From Granulosicoccus sp045110515 (GTDB lineage Bacteria; Pseudomonadota; Gammaproteobacteria; Granulosicoccales; Granulosicoccaceae), in the NCBI GenBank assembly GCA_045110515.1, contig JBGCGD010000004.1, positions 1 to 64,000 of the forward strand: a stretch of DNA of 64,000 bases, given 5' to 3'. The notes below the pieces were generated by a model. The model was given only the letters and a program-made list of their open reading frames with translations. It made no database searches and was not told where the DNA came from. A program made the translations under genes and the position numbers. Position 1 is the first letter of the stretch. Each line of letters starts with the position of its first letter. Shown piece by piece: positions 42,209-51,035 of the stretch.

Positions 42209-43072
42209 TTGTCCAAAGTCACACCATTAAATAAGCGACTTCAACGCCAATGCGCAAAAGCAGTCGTTGATTACAAGTTAATCGAACCGGATGACCACAT
42301 CATGGTTTGCATGTCAGGCGGAAAAGACAGCTATGCCATGCTCGACCTATTGCTTCATCTTAAACAGGTCGCCCCGATTAATTTTTCACTGATTGCTGTG
42401 AACCTCGACCAAAAGCAACCCGGGTTTCCAGAACATGTACTTCCGGAATATTTATCCGGTAAAAATGTTGCCTACCGCATCATCGAAGAAGACACATTCA
42501 GTATCGTTACTGAAAAAGTACCGGCGGGAAAAACAACCTGTGGACTATGCTCGCGGCTGCGTCGCGGAATTTTGTACCGGGTGGCTGACGAGATTGGCGC
42601 AACTAAGATTGCGTTAGGGCACCATGCTGACGATTTGCTCGAAACACTGCTTCTCAATTTATTTCACGGTGGCGCACTGAAAACGATGCCACCTAAATTA
42701 CATGCAGACAATGGCCGTAATGTTGTGATTAGGCCCCTCGCCTATTGCCGTGAGAAGGATCTGCAAGCAATGAGTGATCAGCAATCCTACCCTATCATTC
42801 CCTGCAATTTATGCGGCTCTCAGCCCAATCTTCAGCGACAGAACATGAAGCAACTACTCGCTCAATGGGAATCAGAGGACCCGACTCGTATCTCTTCCAT
42901 GTTGGGGGCTTTGGGTAATGTCGCCCCTTCGCATCTGTTAGACAAAACGCTTTATGATTTCGACGCCAATAAGCGCGTCGGGGCCGAGCCTGAGTCAACT
43001 GACATCGGCACAGCGCAAGAGATTCACCTCAGCATTCCTACCACGGGATTTCCTGTCCGTCGTATGCAATAA
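42209..43072 (+). CDS. ttcA: tRNA 2-thiocytidine biosynthesis protein TtcA
   Basis: TtcA thiolates C32 of certain tRNAs with an iron-sulfur cluster and ATP. The TTG at 42209 gives 287 residues. The PP-loop is MVCMSGGKDSYAMLDLL, and the two Cys pairs are in TTCGLCSRLRRGILY and IPCNLCGSQPNLQRQ, the ligands of the [4Fe-4S] cluster. ALGHHADDLLETLLLNLFHG is also conserved. The gene's last 35 bp overlap the convergent SDR gene. Confidence 0.96.
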   Translation: MSKVTPLNKRLQRQCAKAVVDYKLIEPDDHIMVCMSGGKDSYAMLDLLLHLKQVAPINFSLIAVNLDQKQPGFPEHVLPEYLSGKNVAYRIIEEDTFSIVTEKVPAGKTTCGLCSRLRRGILYRVADEIGATKIALGHHADDLLETLLLNLFHGGALKTMPPKLHADNGRNVVIRPLAYCREKDLQAMSDQQSYPIIPCNLCGSQPNLQRQNMKQLLAQWESEDPTRISSMLGALGNVAPSHLLDKTLYDFDANKRVGAEPESTDIGTAQEIHLSIPTTGFPVRRMQ

Positions 43073-43784
43073 AACGCCCGCTGGGGTGGGACTTTGCGCC
43101 ATCGAGTTGTTCTAGCAACAAAGTGGCAGTCTTTTCGGGGCTAAAAAGACTCCCCGCCGGCACATTGTTTTGGAAGGGCTTTGACAAGCGAGAATCGGTC
43201 GTTCCCGGGTGCAATGAGAGTACACGTACATTCTTCAACGTACGCTGCCATTCTATAGACAAGCATTTCAACACCATGTTCAAGGCTGCCTTAGACGCTC
43301 TATAGCTGTACCACCCGCCGAGTTTGTTGTCTTCGATGCTGCCGACACGCGCTGACACGGTGGCGAAGATTCCGTTTTGGCTGCCTTTAAATACAGCTGA
43401 TGCATATTTTGCAATCAACATGGTAGGCAAGCAATTTACACTCATACTCATAGCGAAATGGTCAGCGTCAAGGTGCTTAATCGTTTTTTCCGGCCCTTGC
43501 GTTTGTGTGTGAAGCATACCAACACAATTGATCAGCCAATCGATTTGACCCACGCTTGCCATCCAAGCCTTGACAGAGGCATCGTCTGACGCGTCAAGTT
43601 CACTCCAGATTATTTCCGTACTGTTGCCGAAGTTTCCCACGCTGCCGAGCGCGCTACCGGCCGGAGACTTAAAGTAACTTGCGTGGATGGATGCAACATC
43701 ATCTCGTGCTGCTAGCAGGTCGAGCAAAGCTGCTCCAATACCACCGCTAGCACCAACGATGGCAATTCTCAACTGGGCGTCCAT
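43038..43784 (-). CDS. Short-chain dehydrogenase/reductase (C-factor-like)
   Basis: The 248-residue Rossmann protein has AIVGASGGIGAALLDLLAAR as the nucleotide-binding motif, WLINCVGMLHTQ where the family has NNAG, and WYSYRASKAALNMVLKCLS with the YxxxK active-site pair. SIEWQRTLKNVRVLSLHPG follows. It resembles the CsgA/C-factor type. The substrate is unknown. Its 3' end overlaps ttcA by 35 bp, tail to tail, so the coding regions constrain each other. Confidence 0.9.
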   Translation of the reverse strand: MDAQLRIAIVGASGGIGAALLDLLAARDDVASIHASYFKSPAGSALGSVGNFGNSTEIIWSELDASDDASVKAWMASVGQIDWLINCVGMLHTQTQGPEKTIKHLDADHFAMSMSVNCLPTMLIAKYASAVFKGSQNGIFATVSARVGSIEDNKLGGWYSYRASKAALNMVLKCLSIEWQRTLKNVRVLSLHPGTTDSRLSKPFQNNVPAGSLFSPEKTATLLLEQLDGAKSHPSGRFIAYDGQEIPW

Positions 43785-43799
43785 GCGAATCTACACACT

Positions 43800-44420
43800 C
43801 TACTTCAAAGAATCGTAAGCTTTGGTAAAGCCTTTCAGCGAGATTGCAGAAGTCACTTCCCCCTGATTGGCTGCAATGACGGATACTCTTGCCGTATTGC
43901 CACGCTTTAACCGGCTGATTAGGCCATCATCCACAGGTTCGCGAACCAGACAGCCCTGCTCGGTGCATATTTGATATGGGGCAGACTCGTTCGGGCCATC
44001 GTCAATTTTAATCGCCAACCCCTCCGTCAATACAACGCCTAGTGGTGTGATGACGTCGAGTACGGCTGTAGCAGTTCGCTCGCCAACCTCAAGCGGCTCG
44101 TCTAGCTGACGTATTACCATTTCCAGGACAGGTGTTCCTGTGCCGTCATTGCCGATTTGAGCCATGGCGCAGTTCACTCCATTCGCGTTACATGCAACGT
44201 CCCAGTCTCCGAACTGAGTACGCTTCCCTTCGCCCAAAGCGGTCGCAGGCTGTGGCGGTGGGGCCTGTTTATCGGCGGCTCCCAAATCCAACGTATTGTT
44301 AGCTGCGGGCTGACCTAATTTCAAACCGCCGCCATCCGATTGGCCGAATACAGGATTAACTAAGGCTGCACCTGCAATACAACAGGCGATTTTGGCTACT
44401 AATGACAATCGAAAAATCAC
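43800..44420 (-). CDS. Invasion-associated locus B (IalB) family secreted protein
   Basis: A GTG at 44420 preceded by AAGGA at 6-nt spacing gives 206 residues that start directly with a signal peptide (LSLVAKIACCIAGAALVNPVFG). A longer frame to 44465 adds 15 Arg-rich residues. The mature part has a Pro/Gln linker and the IalB domain: RTQFGDWDVACNANGVNCAM, PLGVVLTEGLAIKIDDG, and QICTEQGCLVREPVDD with the paired Cys residues expected to form disulfides. IalB proteins are periplasmic or surface-associated with no defined activity. It is divergent from an aldose epimerase gene. Confidence 0.88.
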   Translation of the reverse strand: MIFRLSLVAKIACCIAGAALVNPVFGQSDGGGLKLGQPAANNTLDLGAADKQAPPPQPATALGEGKRTQFGDWDVACNANGVNCAMAQIGNDGTGTPVLEMVIRQLDEPLEVGERTATAVLDVITPLGVVLTEGLAIKIDDGPNESAPYQICTEQGCLVREPVDDGLISRLKRGNTARVSVIAANQGEVTSAISLKGFTKAYDSLK

Positions 44421-44577
44421 TTTATATCCTTTGGTATTGAAAAACTGACGGGATCTGCCTCGCAAGTGTAGGTAGGGGATGGCACTCTCGCAAGATCTCC
44501 CTACATGACAACCTGGACTGATTTTAGTGCGATACGATGAGAGTACCCTTCAATTTTGAAATTTATAAGGACGAATC

Positions 44578-45498
44578 ATGTCACTCGTACTCATCGAATC
44601 AGACACTTGGCGGCTTTGGAGCGAGCCTCGTGAAGGCGTTCAATGGATGGCGGCAGAAGTCTTTCGGGATGGAGCTTGGCATGCTGTCGTGCCGGACTGC
44701 CGACCTGCCGATGGCCCCAGAGCCGGGCAAGCATCCCATGCACCGCTAGCGGCAGCCAGTTTTCATATGCTGCCTTACAGCAATCGCATAAGAGATGGCC
44801 GGTTTGAACATCAGGGCCAGACTGTGCAGCTTGAAAACGCACAAGCGCATGCCATTCATGGCGCTTTGAGAAAACTGCCCTGGCAAGTCGTCAAGCAGGA
44901 TGGCTCAACCTTAATTTGCCGAATCGATACAGCGAATCATGCAGGCGTAAACTGGCCTTGGCCAATATCGGCTGAGATAGAACAGCGAGTTGAAGGCACT
45001 ACGCTCACGAGTAGAATCACACTGACCAACGAAGGTGATACCGATATGCCGGCAGGCTTTGGTTGGCACCCGTATTTTGTTCGACAGGTTAACGGCTCGG
45101 ACGCGACGCTGACGTTACCTGTCACCGGTGTATTCCCAGATGCCGCAGGCGACTGCCTTCCCGATGGCGCAGCGGTTGAACTTCCACCCGAGCTCGATTT
45201 CAGACAGGCCCGGCGTCTTGACGCAAGTCAACGAATCGATTGTTGCCTTTCAGGCTTGCAAGGCAGGTGTGTGATCGACTGGCAGGAAGGTGGAATTAAG
45301 CTCGTTATGGCGTCCAGCGCTGTGTGTGAGTATTTGATTTTGTTTAACCCCGATATGCCCCACTTCGCCGTAGAACCCGTGACCAATGCAAACGATGCTT
45401 TCAATCTGGCGTCACGCTCTATCGAATCAGGCACTCAAATTTTAGCGCCCGGAGCAACTCTGGAAGCAACGATGGTCATCGAAGCTGAGGTTTACTAA
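44578..45498 (+). CDS. Aldose 1-epimerase family protein
   Basis: The 306-residue protein interconverts anomers of aldoses and has a good AAGGA site before its ATG. Visible family segments are FHMLPYSNRIRDGRF with the Asn-Arg pair, AHAIHGALRKLPWQVV with a catalytic His, and PAGFGWHPYFVRQ with the second His. The Glu base probably lies in FNPDMPHFAVEPVTNANDAF. The protein is cytoplasmic with no signal sequence. No sugar-utilisation operon surrounds it. Confidence 0.92.
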   Translation: MSLVLIESDTWRLWSEPREGVQWMAAEVFRDGAWHAVVPDCRPADGPRAGQASHAPLAAASFHMLPYSNRIRDGRFEHQGQTVQLENAQAHAIHGALRKLPWQVVKQDGSTLICRIDTANHAGVNWPWPISAEIEQRVEGTTLTSRITLTNEGDTDMPAGFGWHPYFVRQVNGSDATLTLPVTGVFPDAAGDCLPDGAAVELPPELDFRQARRLDASQRIDCCLSGLQGRCVIDWQEGGIKLVMASSAVCEYLILFNPDMPHFAVEPVTNANDAFNLASRSIESGTQILAPGATLEATMVIEAEVY

Positions 45499-45536
45499 GT
45501 AGCCGCCTATCGTTACCCAAATCGTGATGCCTGACG

Positions 45537-46463
45537 TCAAGGCATCACGGTGGAAGTACTTAGCGTCACGCCCATAGGGCCACGAGGTATATCGGCGCTC
45601 AACAATCTGCCACCACGATCAAACAGTATTTGTACGTACTCGCCTTTGGTGCCCGAGCGCGTTGCCTGTTGAAGTTCTCGAACGTTAAAGACTCGCTCAT
45701 TGTCGTAGTTGATGATCAGATCTCCAAGCTCTAAACCGGCAATTTCTGCAGCTGAGCCGGTTATCACGGATGCGATACTGACACGGTTAGTATCTCCGGA
45801 TTCGAACAGCAAACGATCATACGCATCGTCACCGATTTCCTCTCTCAGATTAATTCGCTGGGCATCGAGCTCTGCCAGTTTCTCGCTCAGTTCCTCAGAT
45901 TCATCCCAACCTTCACGCGCAGCTTGATCAAACAACTCTAACCTTGCTAGCTGATGCTTATCACGACGATTTTGCAGATATCTCGCAGTTTGCTCATCAA
46001 TACCTGCAGCTATCATATTATTCATGCGCTCCTCACCGCTTAAACGGTTGGGAGATCTAAAACGATTCTCTTGGGCTTGCGGAGTCTGCGGTTGCGCTGA
46101 AGCAGATGCTAGAGCGAGCCTTGTTGCTTCACCTTCTGCAAACGATTCAAGCTGCTGTTGGGCACTCTCCAATTCCCGGGATAATCGCAGGAGCGTTTCT
46201 GCCATTTGAGAGCGTTCCTCTCCTGCAGACAAAATCTCAATCTGCAAAGCTTCAAGCGTCAATTCGGGTGGTAGAGCCTTTCGATTGAGCTGCGTGTTAC
46301 TGGATGCTACCTGCGCCCCGTTAGACTCGCTGACTTCGATCGCAACGGTTTCCGCTGAATCGAAAACACCAACCGCGAAAAGCGTTGCCACACACCCCAA
46401 AGCACCGGCAAACACCGCAATAGCACTGTGAGTGAGCAAATTTCCTTGAATTTCGTCTGTCAT
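45537..46463 (-). CDS. Membrane-anchored coiled-coil protein with C-terminal PDZ domain
   Basis: The 308-residue protein has one N-terminal transmembrane segment (SAIAVFAGALGCVATLFAVG, about 13-32), a helical coiled-coil part (about 65-115) and a low-complexity Gln/Pro linker. A second helical part at about 150-205 is rich in charged residues. The PDZ domain at about 220-300 shows ITGSAAEIAGLELGDLIINY and NVRELQQATRSG. No protease domain is present, so it could act as a periplasmic adaptor rather than as an enzyme. Confidence 0.82.
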   Translation of the reverse strand: MTDEIQGNLLTHSAIAVFAGALGCVATLFAVGVFDSAETVAIEVSESNGAQVASSNTQLNRKALPPELTLEALQIEILSAGEERSQMAETLLRLSRELESAQQQLESFAEGEATRLALASASAQPQTPQAQENRFRSPNRLSGEERMNNMIAAGIDEQTARYLQNRRDKHQLARLELFDQAAREGWDESEELSEKLAELDAQRINLREEIGDDAYDRLLFESGDTNRVSIASVITGSAAEIAGLELGDLIINYDNERVFNVRELQQATRSGTKGEYVQILFDRGGRLLSADIPRGPMGVTLSTSTVMP

Positions 46464-46609
46464 AACATTTGTTTTGTTTCAAGATTCAGCCCAGAATACC
46501 CAATCTATCGTCATTAAGCGGTTTTCAAAGCCCTTTGAACAACACTCCCCCCAACAAAATCAACCACCTACCGGGGTCGGACCCCAAGGCAGGAATCAAC
46601 GGCTTAGGG

Positions 46610-47377
46610 GTGGATATCGATGTTTATGCGCATCGTGGGAGTACGTTGCTAGCACCGGAAAATACGGCAACGGCGTTTGAGATGGCTCTAGGCTTTGGTG
46701 CAGATATTTTGGAGATAGATGTCCGGCTGAGTCGGGACAATCAAGTCATAGTGACTCATGACCAACGTGTTGACCGAACGTGCAATGGCCAGGGCAATGT
46801 ACGAAACCACAGTGAAAGTGAACTCAAAAAGCTTGACGCCGGCTGGCACTTTACCGATTTGCAGGGAATGAGTTACCGCGGCAAAGGCATTACCTTTATG
46901 AGCTTGTCTGATTTATTCGAACAGTTTCCAAACACACGCATCAACATAGACATAAAAGATAATTCGGATATCGCTGCAAAGGCGGTCGCTGACTGTATCG
47001 AAAAAGCAAACGCTCAACACCGGGTGAACATTGGCAGTTTCCATGGGCAAGCATTAGCGCAGTTCAGGACATTTGCACCCGGAGTAACTACCGCTGCATC
47101 ACAATCCGAAGTTGCGCGGCTCTATTTCGGCAGGCACCTAAGTCGACGCTTGAAGTTTCAGTACCTACAAATTCCAACCGCTTATTACGGCCTCCCACTT
47201 GCGACAAATAGGTTTATTAAGTTTGCCCAGGGCAAAGGTGTATCAGCCGTCTATTGGACGATTAATACAAGCGCTCAAATGGAGAAGCTCATAGCAAGAG
47301 GTGTAAACGGTATTGTTACTGACAGGGTTGATTTAGCTTGTCAATTACTCGGCAAAAAACCTTCCCAGCCGAAATAA
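46610..47377 (+). CDS. Glycerophosphodiester phosphodiesterase family protein
   Basis: The enzyme hydrolyses glycerophosphodiesters to glycerol 3-phosphate and an alcohol. The catalytic site is typical: VYAHRGSTLLAPENTATAFE with the HRG and ENT motifs, LEIDVRLSRDNQVIVTHD with the metal Glu/Asp and the second His, and later NIDIKDN and YWTINTSAQMEKLIARGVNG. A GTG at 46610 puts the HRG motif near residue 8, normal for cytoplasmic UgpQ-like forms. The frame is open from a TTG at 46469 but the extra 47 residues have no family match and include a GGGGTC/GACCCC palindrome. Confidence 0.85.
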   Translation: MDIDVYAHRGSTLLAPENTATAFEMALGFGADILEIDVRLSRDNQVIVTHDQRVDRTCNGQGNVRNHSESELKKLDAGWHFTDLQGMSYRGKGITFMSLSDLFEQFPNTRINIDIKDNSDIAAKAVADCIEKANAQHRVNIGSFHGQALAQFRTFAPGVTTAASQSEVARLYFGRHLSRRLKFQYLQIPTAYYGLPLATNRFIKFAQGKGVSAVYWTINTSAQMEKLIARGVNGIVTDRVDLACQLLGKKPSQPK

Positions 47378-47401
47378 CCTACCCGTTAGAGTATCCGGGT
47401 C

Positions 47402-49231
47402 TTAAGCCGCATACTGACAACCCAAACTTGCAGCAAAAAGATCAAGTAGCGTTTTTTCTGCACGCGCTACGTGGCCGTCCTTTTGAACGATCTCTACGCA
47501 ATGCTGAACAAAGGCTTCACGGATAGCCATGGGCTGCATATGCAGAATTTGAAAGGCTGCTACCACCTCCGAGACAATACCCGTCTCGCGACTGGTTCTT
47601 CTTGGGTGCTGAGTATTCGTGTAGCACTTGAGCACCCGCTCGAACTCTTTCTCTTGTTCTGCCGGAGACGATCCTGAAGACTCAATCATCAAGGACAGCA
47701 ACAGAGCGAACTCACTGCCCATTTCATCAAATGCTTTCGCATTTCGCCCATTGGCCGTAGGATCGTCTGTCAGCGTATTGATGAGCAGAACGTCAATATC
47801 CAGCTTGCTTCTTATCAGTTGTAGACTGGCATACGCGGTAAGACCATAATCATCACCCACCGATAAAAGACTCTCAAGCTTTTCAAATAAGCTGTGCCTT
47901 TCGGATGGTTCAACACAGGTGCAAATTGTTTGCGTTGCCAATTCAATGAGAGCGAGCTTTTTGGTGTCCAAATCACCTTTAAGAATCCGCCTTACCTCCT
48001 TTATGCGAGCTGAGAATTTCTTATCAAACGCAAAGGCTGCCGCGTTATAAAAATCACTCTGCTTATTAACATCGTTGCAAACAAACAATGCAAACAAGAC
48101 AGCAATACTATTGCGGGCGTCAGATAATAAAATGGTGACCCCGTCAGATAAATTTTGCACGGGCTGCACATCAGATGTCACGCTGGATCGATTACCACTC
48201 AACACCCCTGATTCACCCTGATAATCAATCGAGCGGTCGACTTTGCGGCTTTTGACATCGAAGTGAGGATCAATGGCATCAATGCGCTTCTGTAAGCAAG
48301 GATGGCTGGATAGCAAGCGCTGATAAATATTTTTAATACCACCGGATTGAAAGCAGACATGGGCTAGCTCATTCGCATGCACCCCGTGCAACGCAGGCTC
48401 ATTCTGATGCTGTTTAATCACACTCAATGCCGAGGCAATAGCATACGGATTACGGGTGAACTGCACCGCCGATGAGTCTGCCAGGTATTCACGTTGGCGT
48501 GAAAACGCGCTGCGTATCAATTTGCCGAGGAAGACTCCAACGCTACCGAGAGCGATTAAAAAATATCCGACAATGACACCGGGATGCAACAATTCATCGG
48601 GATGCTTTCCGACCAGGATTTTTCCAACTTCATCTATCGCCATTAAGCCACTCAATGCAATAAGCAAACGCATATTGATCGGCAAATCACCATTGGATAT
48701 ATGTCCGAACTCATGCGCAACAACTGCTTGAAGTTCATCCCTATTAAAACTCTCTAACGCCCCCTGCGTGACCACAATCGCGTAACGCTCAGATTTTCCG
48801 GCTGTCTGCGCCGCACCTAAAACGAATGCATTGATGCTCGATTCTTTCCTCAATATGTATACTTCTGGTTGAGGGGTACTGGATGCAATGGACATCTCTT
48901 CCACAACATTGAGCAGTTGTTGCTCTAGTTCGAATCTGGAACGATCAGACGCGTGCACAGCGCCAAATCGCCGCGCGAGGATTGCTCCACCTGCTTTAAC
49001 GTCTAGGGTTCTAAAAAAGGCACCTAATAAAATGGTGGTCCAAACCAACCCGGTCAGAGCCAAGGCAGGCGATGAAGGCTCAAATAAGAGATTCGAGTGA
49101 CCAAACAAGACAGCTACGGCACCTACTGCAATATGAATAAACGCCGCAGTGACGCCCATTGCCAAGAAAAAACCCACAAGCAATAGAGCTGATTGTCTTC
49201 TTCGAATTGACTGCTGATCAAAGAAATTCAT
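47402..49231 (-). CDS. M48 family membrane metallopeptidase with TerB-like C-terminus
   Basis: The 609-residue protein starts with two hydrophobic hairpins (about 14-45 and 56-74). The zinc site is HEFGH at 173-177 in LQAVVAHEFGHISNGDLP, with the third ligand Glu248 in SRQREYLADSSAVQF. Two more hydrophobic segments lie at about 186-200 and 218-238. The long C-terminal region ends with an acidic HCVEIVQKDGHVARAEKTLL segment resembling TerB-like domains. This is the HtpX/Ste24 group with an added regulatory tail. It is 44 bp downstream of lemA, a pairing common in many bacteria, in which it may control membrane protein quality. Confidence 0.9.
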   Translation of the reverse strand: MNFFDQQSIRRRQSALLLVGFFLAMGVTAAFIHIAVGAVAVLFGHSNLLFEPSSPALALTGLVWTTILLGAFFRTLDVKAGGAILARRFGAVHASDRSRFELEQQLLNVVEEMSIASSTPQPEVYILRKESSINAFVLGAAQTAGKSERYAIVVTQGALESFNRDELQAVVAHEFGHISNGDLPINMRLLIALSGLMAIDEVGKILVGKHPDELLHPGVIVGYFLIALGSVGVFLGKLIRSAFSRQREYLADSSAVQFTRNPYAIASALSVIKQHQNEPALHGVHANELAHVCFQSGGIKNIYQRLLSSHPCLQKRIDAIDPHFDVKSRKVDRSIDYQGESGVLSGNRSSVTSDVQPVQNLSDGVTILLSDARNSIAVLFALFVCNDVNKQSDFYNAAAFAFDKKFSARIKEVRRILKGDLDTKKLALIELATQTICTCVEPSERHSLFEKLESLLSVGDDYGLTAYASLQLIRSKLDIDVLLINTLTDDPTANGRNAKAFDEMGSEFALLLSLMIESSGSSPAEQEKEFERVLKCYTNTQHPRRTSRETGIVSEVVAAFQILHMQPMAIREAFVQHCVEIVQKDGHVARAEKTLLDLFAASLGCQYAA

Positions 49232-49275
49232 CGATACAACGAACCCACATCCACAAAGGTATTACATAACGGCGG

Positions 49276-49866
49276 TTATGCAAATGCGACCTTAACGGAC
49301 TCCTTCATTACCGGATCATCAACTTCAAATAAATCCGCTTCTTTAAACGAGCAAAGACTAGCGACTATCACAGCTGGGAATTGTTCCCTTGCCGTGTTGT
49401 AAAACATGACAGCATCGCTATACGCTTGTCTTGCGAAGGCCACACGATTCTCTGTCGATGCAAGTTCTTCGCCCAGTGCCCTCATCTGTGCGTCTGCTTT
49501 CAGGTCAGGATAAGCCTCCATCACAACATTTAAACGCCCCATGGCGCTGCTCAACGCACCTTCGGCGGATGCTAACGCACCAATCAGCGAAGGGTCTTCC
49601 GGGCGCTTTGCGGCGGCCTCACACTTTGATGAAGCATCATTCCGAGCCTTAGTTACAGCCGATAACGTTTCCGCCTCATGAGTCATATAAGCTTTGGCCG
49701 TTTCAACCAGATTCGGGATAAGTTCGTAACGCCGTTGCAATTGAACTTCAATTTGAGAGAAAGCGTTTAAATTTCGGTTTCGCAGTGATATCAGCCGGTT
49801 GTAGATAGCCACACCGACCAATGCAACAGCGACCGCGACAATAAGAGTTAACAATCCAGTACTCAC
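49276..49866 (-). CDS. lemA: LemA family membrane protein
   Basis: LemA proteins have one N-terminal membrane helix and a helical extracytoplasmic or cytoplasmic bundle of unknown activity. A GTG at 49866 with GGAG 6 nt upstream gives 196 residues; a longer frame from 49878 adds four. The membrane segment is LLTLIVAVAVALVGVAIYNR and the signature is RNRNLNAFSQIEVQLQRRYE followed by LIPNLVETAKAYM. It precedes the M48 peptidase gene on the same strand, and the pair likely acts together. A 12-bp direct repeat (ACGACATTCT twice, 49865-49886) surrounds the start. Confidence 0.94.
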   Translation of the reverse strand: MSTGLLTLIVAVAVALVGVAIYNRLISLRNRNLNAFSQIEVQLQRRYELIPNLVETAKAYMTHEAETLSAVTKARNDASSKCEAAAKRPEDPSLIGALASAEGALSSAMGRLNVVMEAYPDLKADAQMRALGEELASTENRVAFARQAYSDAVMFYNTAREQFPAVIVASLCSFKEADLFEVDDPVMKESVKVAFA

Positions 49867-49928
49867 GACATTCTCCACGACATTCTGTGGAAGGTATCGG
49901 CGAAAGTGCCAGAAAATGTAACCTGACG

Positions 49929-50444
49929 TTAAGCGCGACGACTATGTTCGAACTGAGTCAACTTTTCACCCGTAAGCGCAAATGCTTGTCCAAAGCCCAT
50001 CACAAATTGCCCGTGAAACGGTTTTAATCTGAACAGTACAAAATCAGGAAGAGTTCGAAGAAGCCCTATCATTTTTCCATGTGTTACCTGCATGCTATCG
50101 AGCAGTTCATCATATCGCTGGGCATCTTTGTGAATAACTTCAGCGGTACACTGATAGCTAACCCGAGTTCGCGCAAATATTTGTTCTGAAGCAGACTCAT
50201 CAGCAATGAGCATTACGGACACTTTACTATTCGTTAAAAGATCACGCGTATGTAAGGCAAGCTGACTCACAAAAATTATGATGTGATGCTCTGAGTCCGG
50301 GTCATCATCAAATATGAAAGGAGTGTATCCGCTATGAGGTTCGCCATCTTCACCTAGAGTACTTAGTACAGCACTCTGCACACCCTCTTTTAAGGCCTCG
50401 AGAATATCTTCTGGATCTCTCTTTTGTTCTTTCACAACATGCAA
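49929..50444 (-). CDS. HugZ-like / pyridoxamine 5'-phosphate oxidase-related protein
   Basis: The 171-residue protein has the split-barrel flavin-binding fold: AVLSTLGEDGEPHSGYTPFI, IIIFVSQLALHTRDLLTNSK and VSVMLIADESASEQIFARTR, then a C-terminal LKPFHGQFVMGFGQAFAL segment. This last part, with paired aromatics and a His, is typical of HugZ-family haem-utilisation proteins, which bind or degrade haem. No haem receptor or transport genes are nearby. It lies upstream of lemA on the same strand with 62 bp between. Confidence 0.8.
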   Translation of the reverse strand: MHVVKEQKRDPEDILEALKEGVQSAVLSTLGEDGEPHSGYTPFIFDDDPDSEHHIIIFVSQLALHTRDLLTNSKVSVMLIADESASEQIFARTRVSYQCTAEVIHKDAQRYDELLDSMQVTHGKMIGLLRTLPDFVLFRLKPFHGQFVMGFGQAFALTGEKLTQFEHSRRA

Positions 50445-50618
50445 AATTTTAATTTTTAGTAAGCTTGCATGATAGAGCAGTTAGTAAACAGGATAAATAC
50501 AAAAACGCATTATTTGACTACACCAGCTCAATAACGCTAGATTGGCTGCTTTAATCTTTGTGTACAGTCTCCGCCAATACGCACAAACCCACTGAAAAAA
50601 CACTCAGGTTTATAACGA

Positions 50619-51035
50619 ATGGATATAAGAATTTTTCATAGTAACGACACGGAGAACGTCATTGCCCTTTGGCAGGCGTGTGATTTAACACGCCCGTGGA
50701 ACAGCCCCGACCTAGATATAAACAGAAAACTGGCTGTTGGCTCAGACCTTTTTCTTGTTGCAGAAGACAATGGACGGATCGTCGGTAGCGTAATGGGTGG
50801 CTATGACGGACACAGGGGATGGATTAACTATTTAGCGGTCGACCCCACTGTTCGTAAACAGGGGCTTGGGAAAAAACTCATGCTAGATGTTGAATCCCGT
50901 TTGCTGTCAAAAGGCTGCCCTAAGATCAACTTACAAGTCAGAACCGGCAATGATGATGTCATAGCGTTCTATGAAGCTATTGGTTTTACTGATGACAATT
51001 GCACCAGCTTCGGCAAGCGGCTTATTCCTGATTAG
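50619..51035 (+). CDS. GNAT family acetyltransferase (YpeA-like)
   Basis: The 138-residue protein resembles E. coli YpeA. Key parts are VIALWQACDLTRPWNSPDLD near the start, VAEDNGRIVGSVMGGYDGHR, and the acetyl-CoA loop VDPTVRKQGLGKKLMLDVE (RxxGxG type), ending with NDDVIAFYEAIGFTDD. The acceptor is unknown. It overlaps the convergent UbiH-type gene by 14 bp. Confidence 0.92.
   Translation: MDIRIFHSNDTENVIALWQACDLTRPWNSPDLDINRKLAVGSDLFLVAEDNGRIVGSVMGGYDGHRGWINYLAVDPTVRKQGLGKKLMLDVESRLLSKGCPKINLQVRTGNDDVIAFYEAIGFTDDNCTSFGKRLIPD

Noticed and set aside
46573..46585. GGGGTC/GACCCC palindrome before the phosphodiesterase gene as an operator
   Set aside because: It is very short and lies in sequence that may be either leader or coding; there is no support for a function.
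49865..49886. 12-bp direct repeat at the lemA start as a mobile-element target duplication
   Set aside because: The copies are adjacent with no inserted DNA; it is more simply a small tandem duplication.
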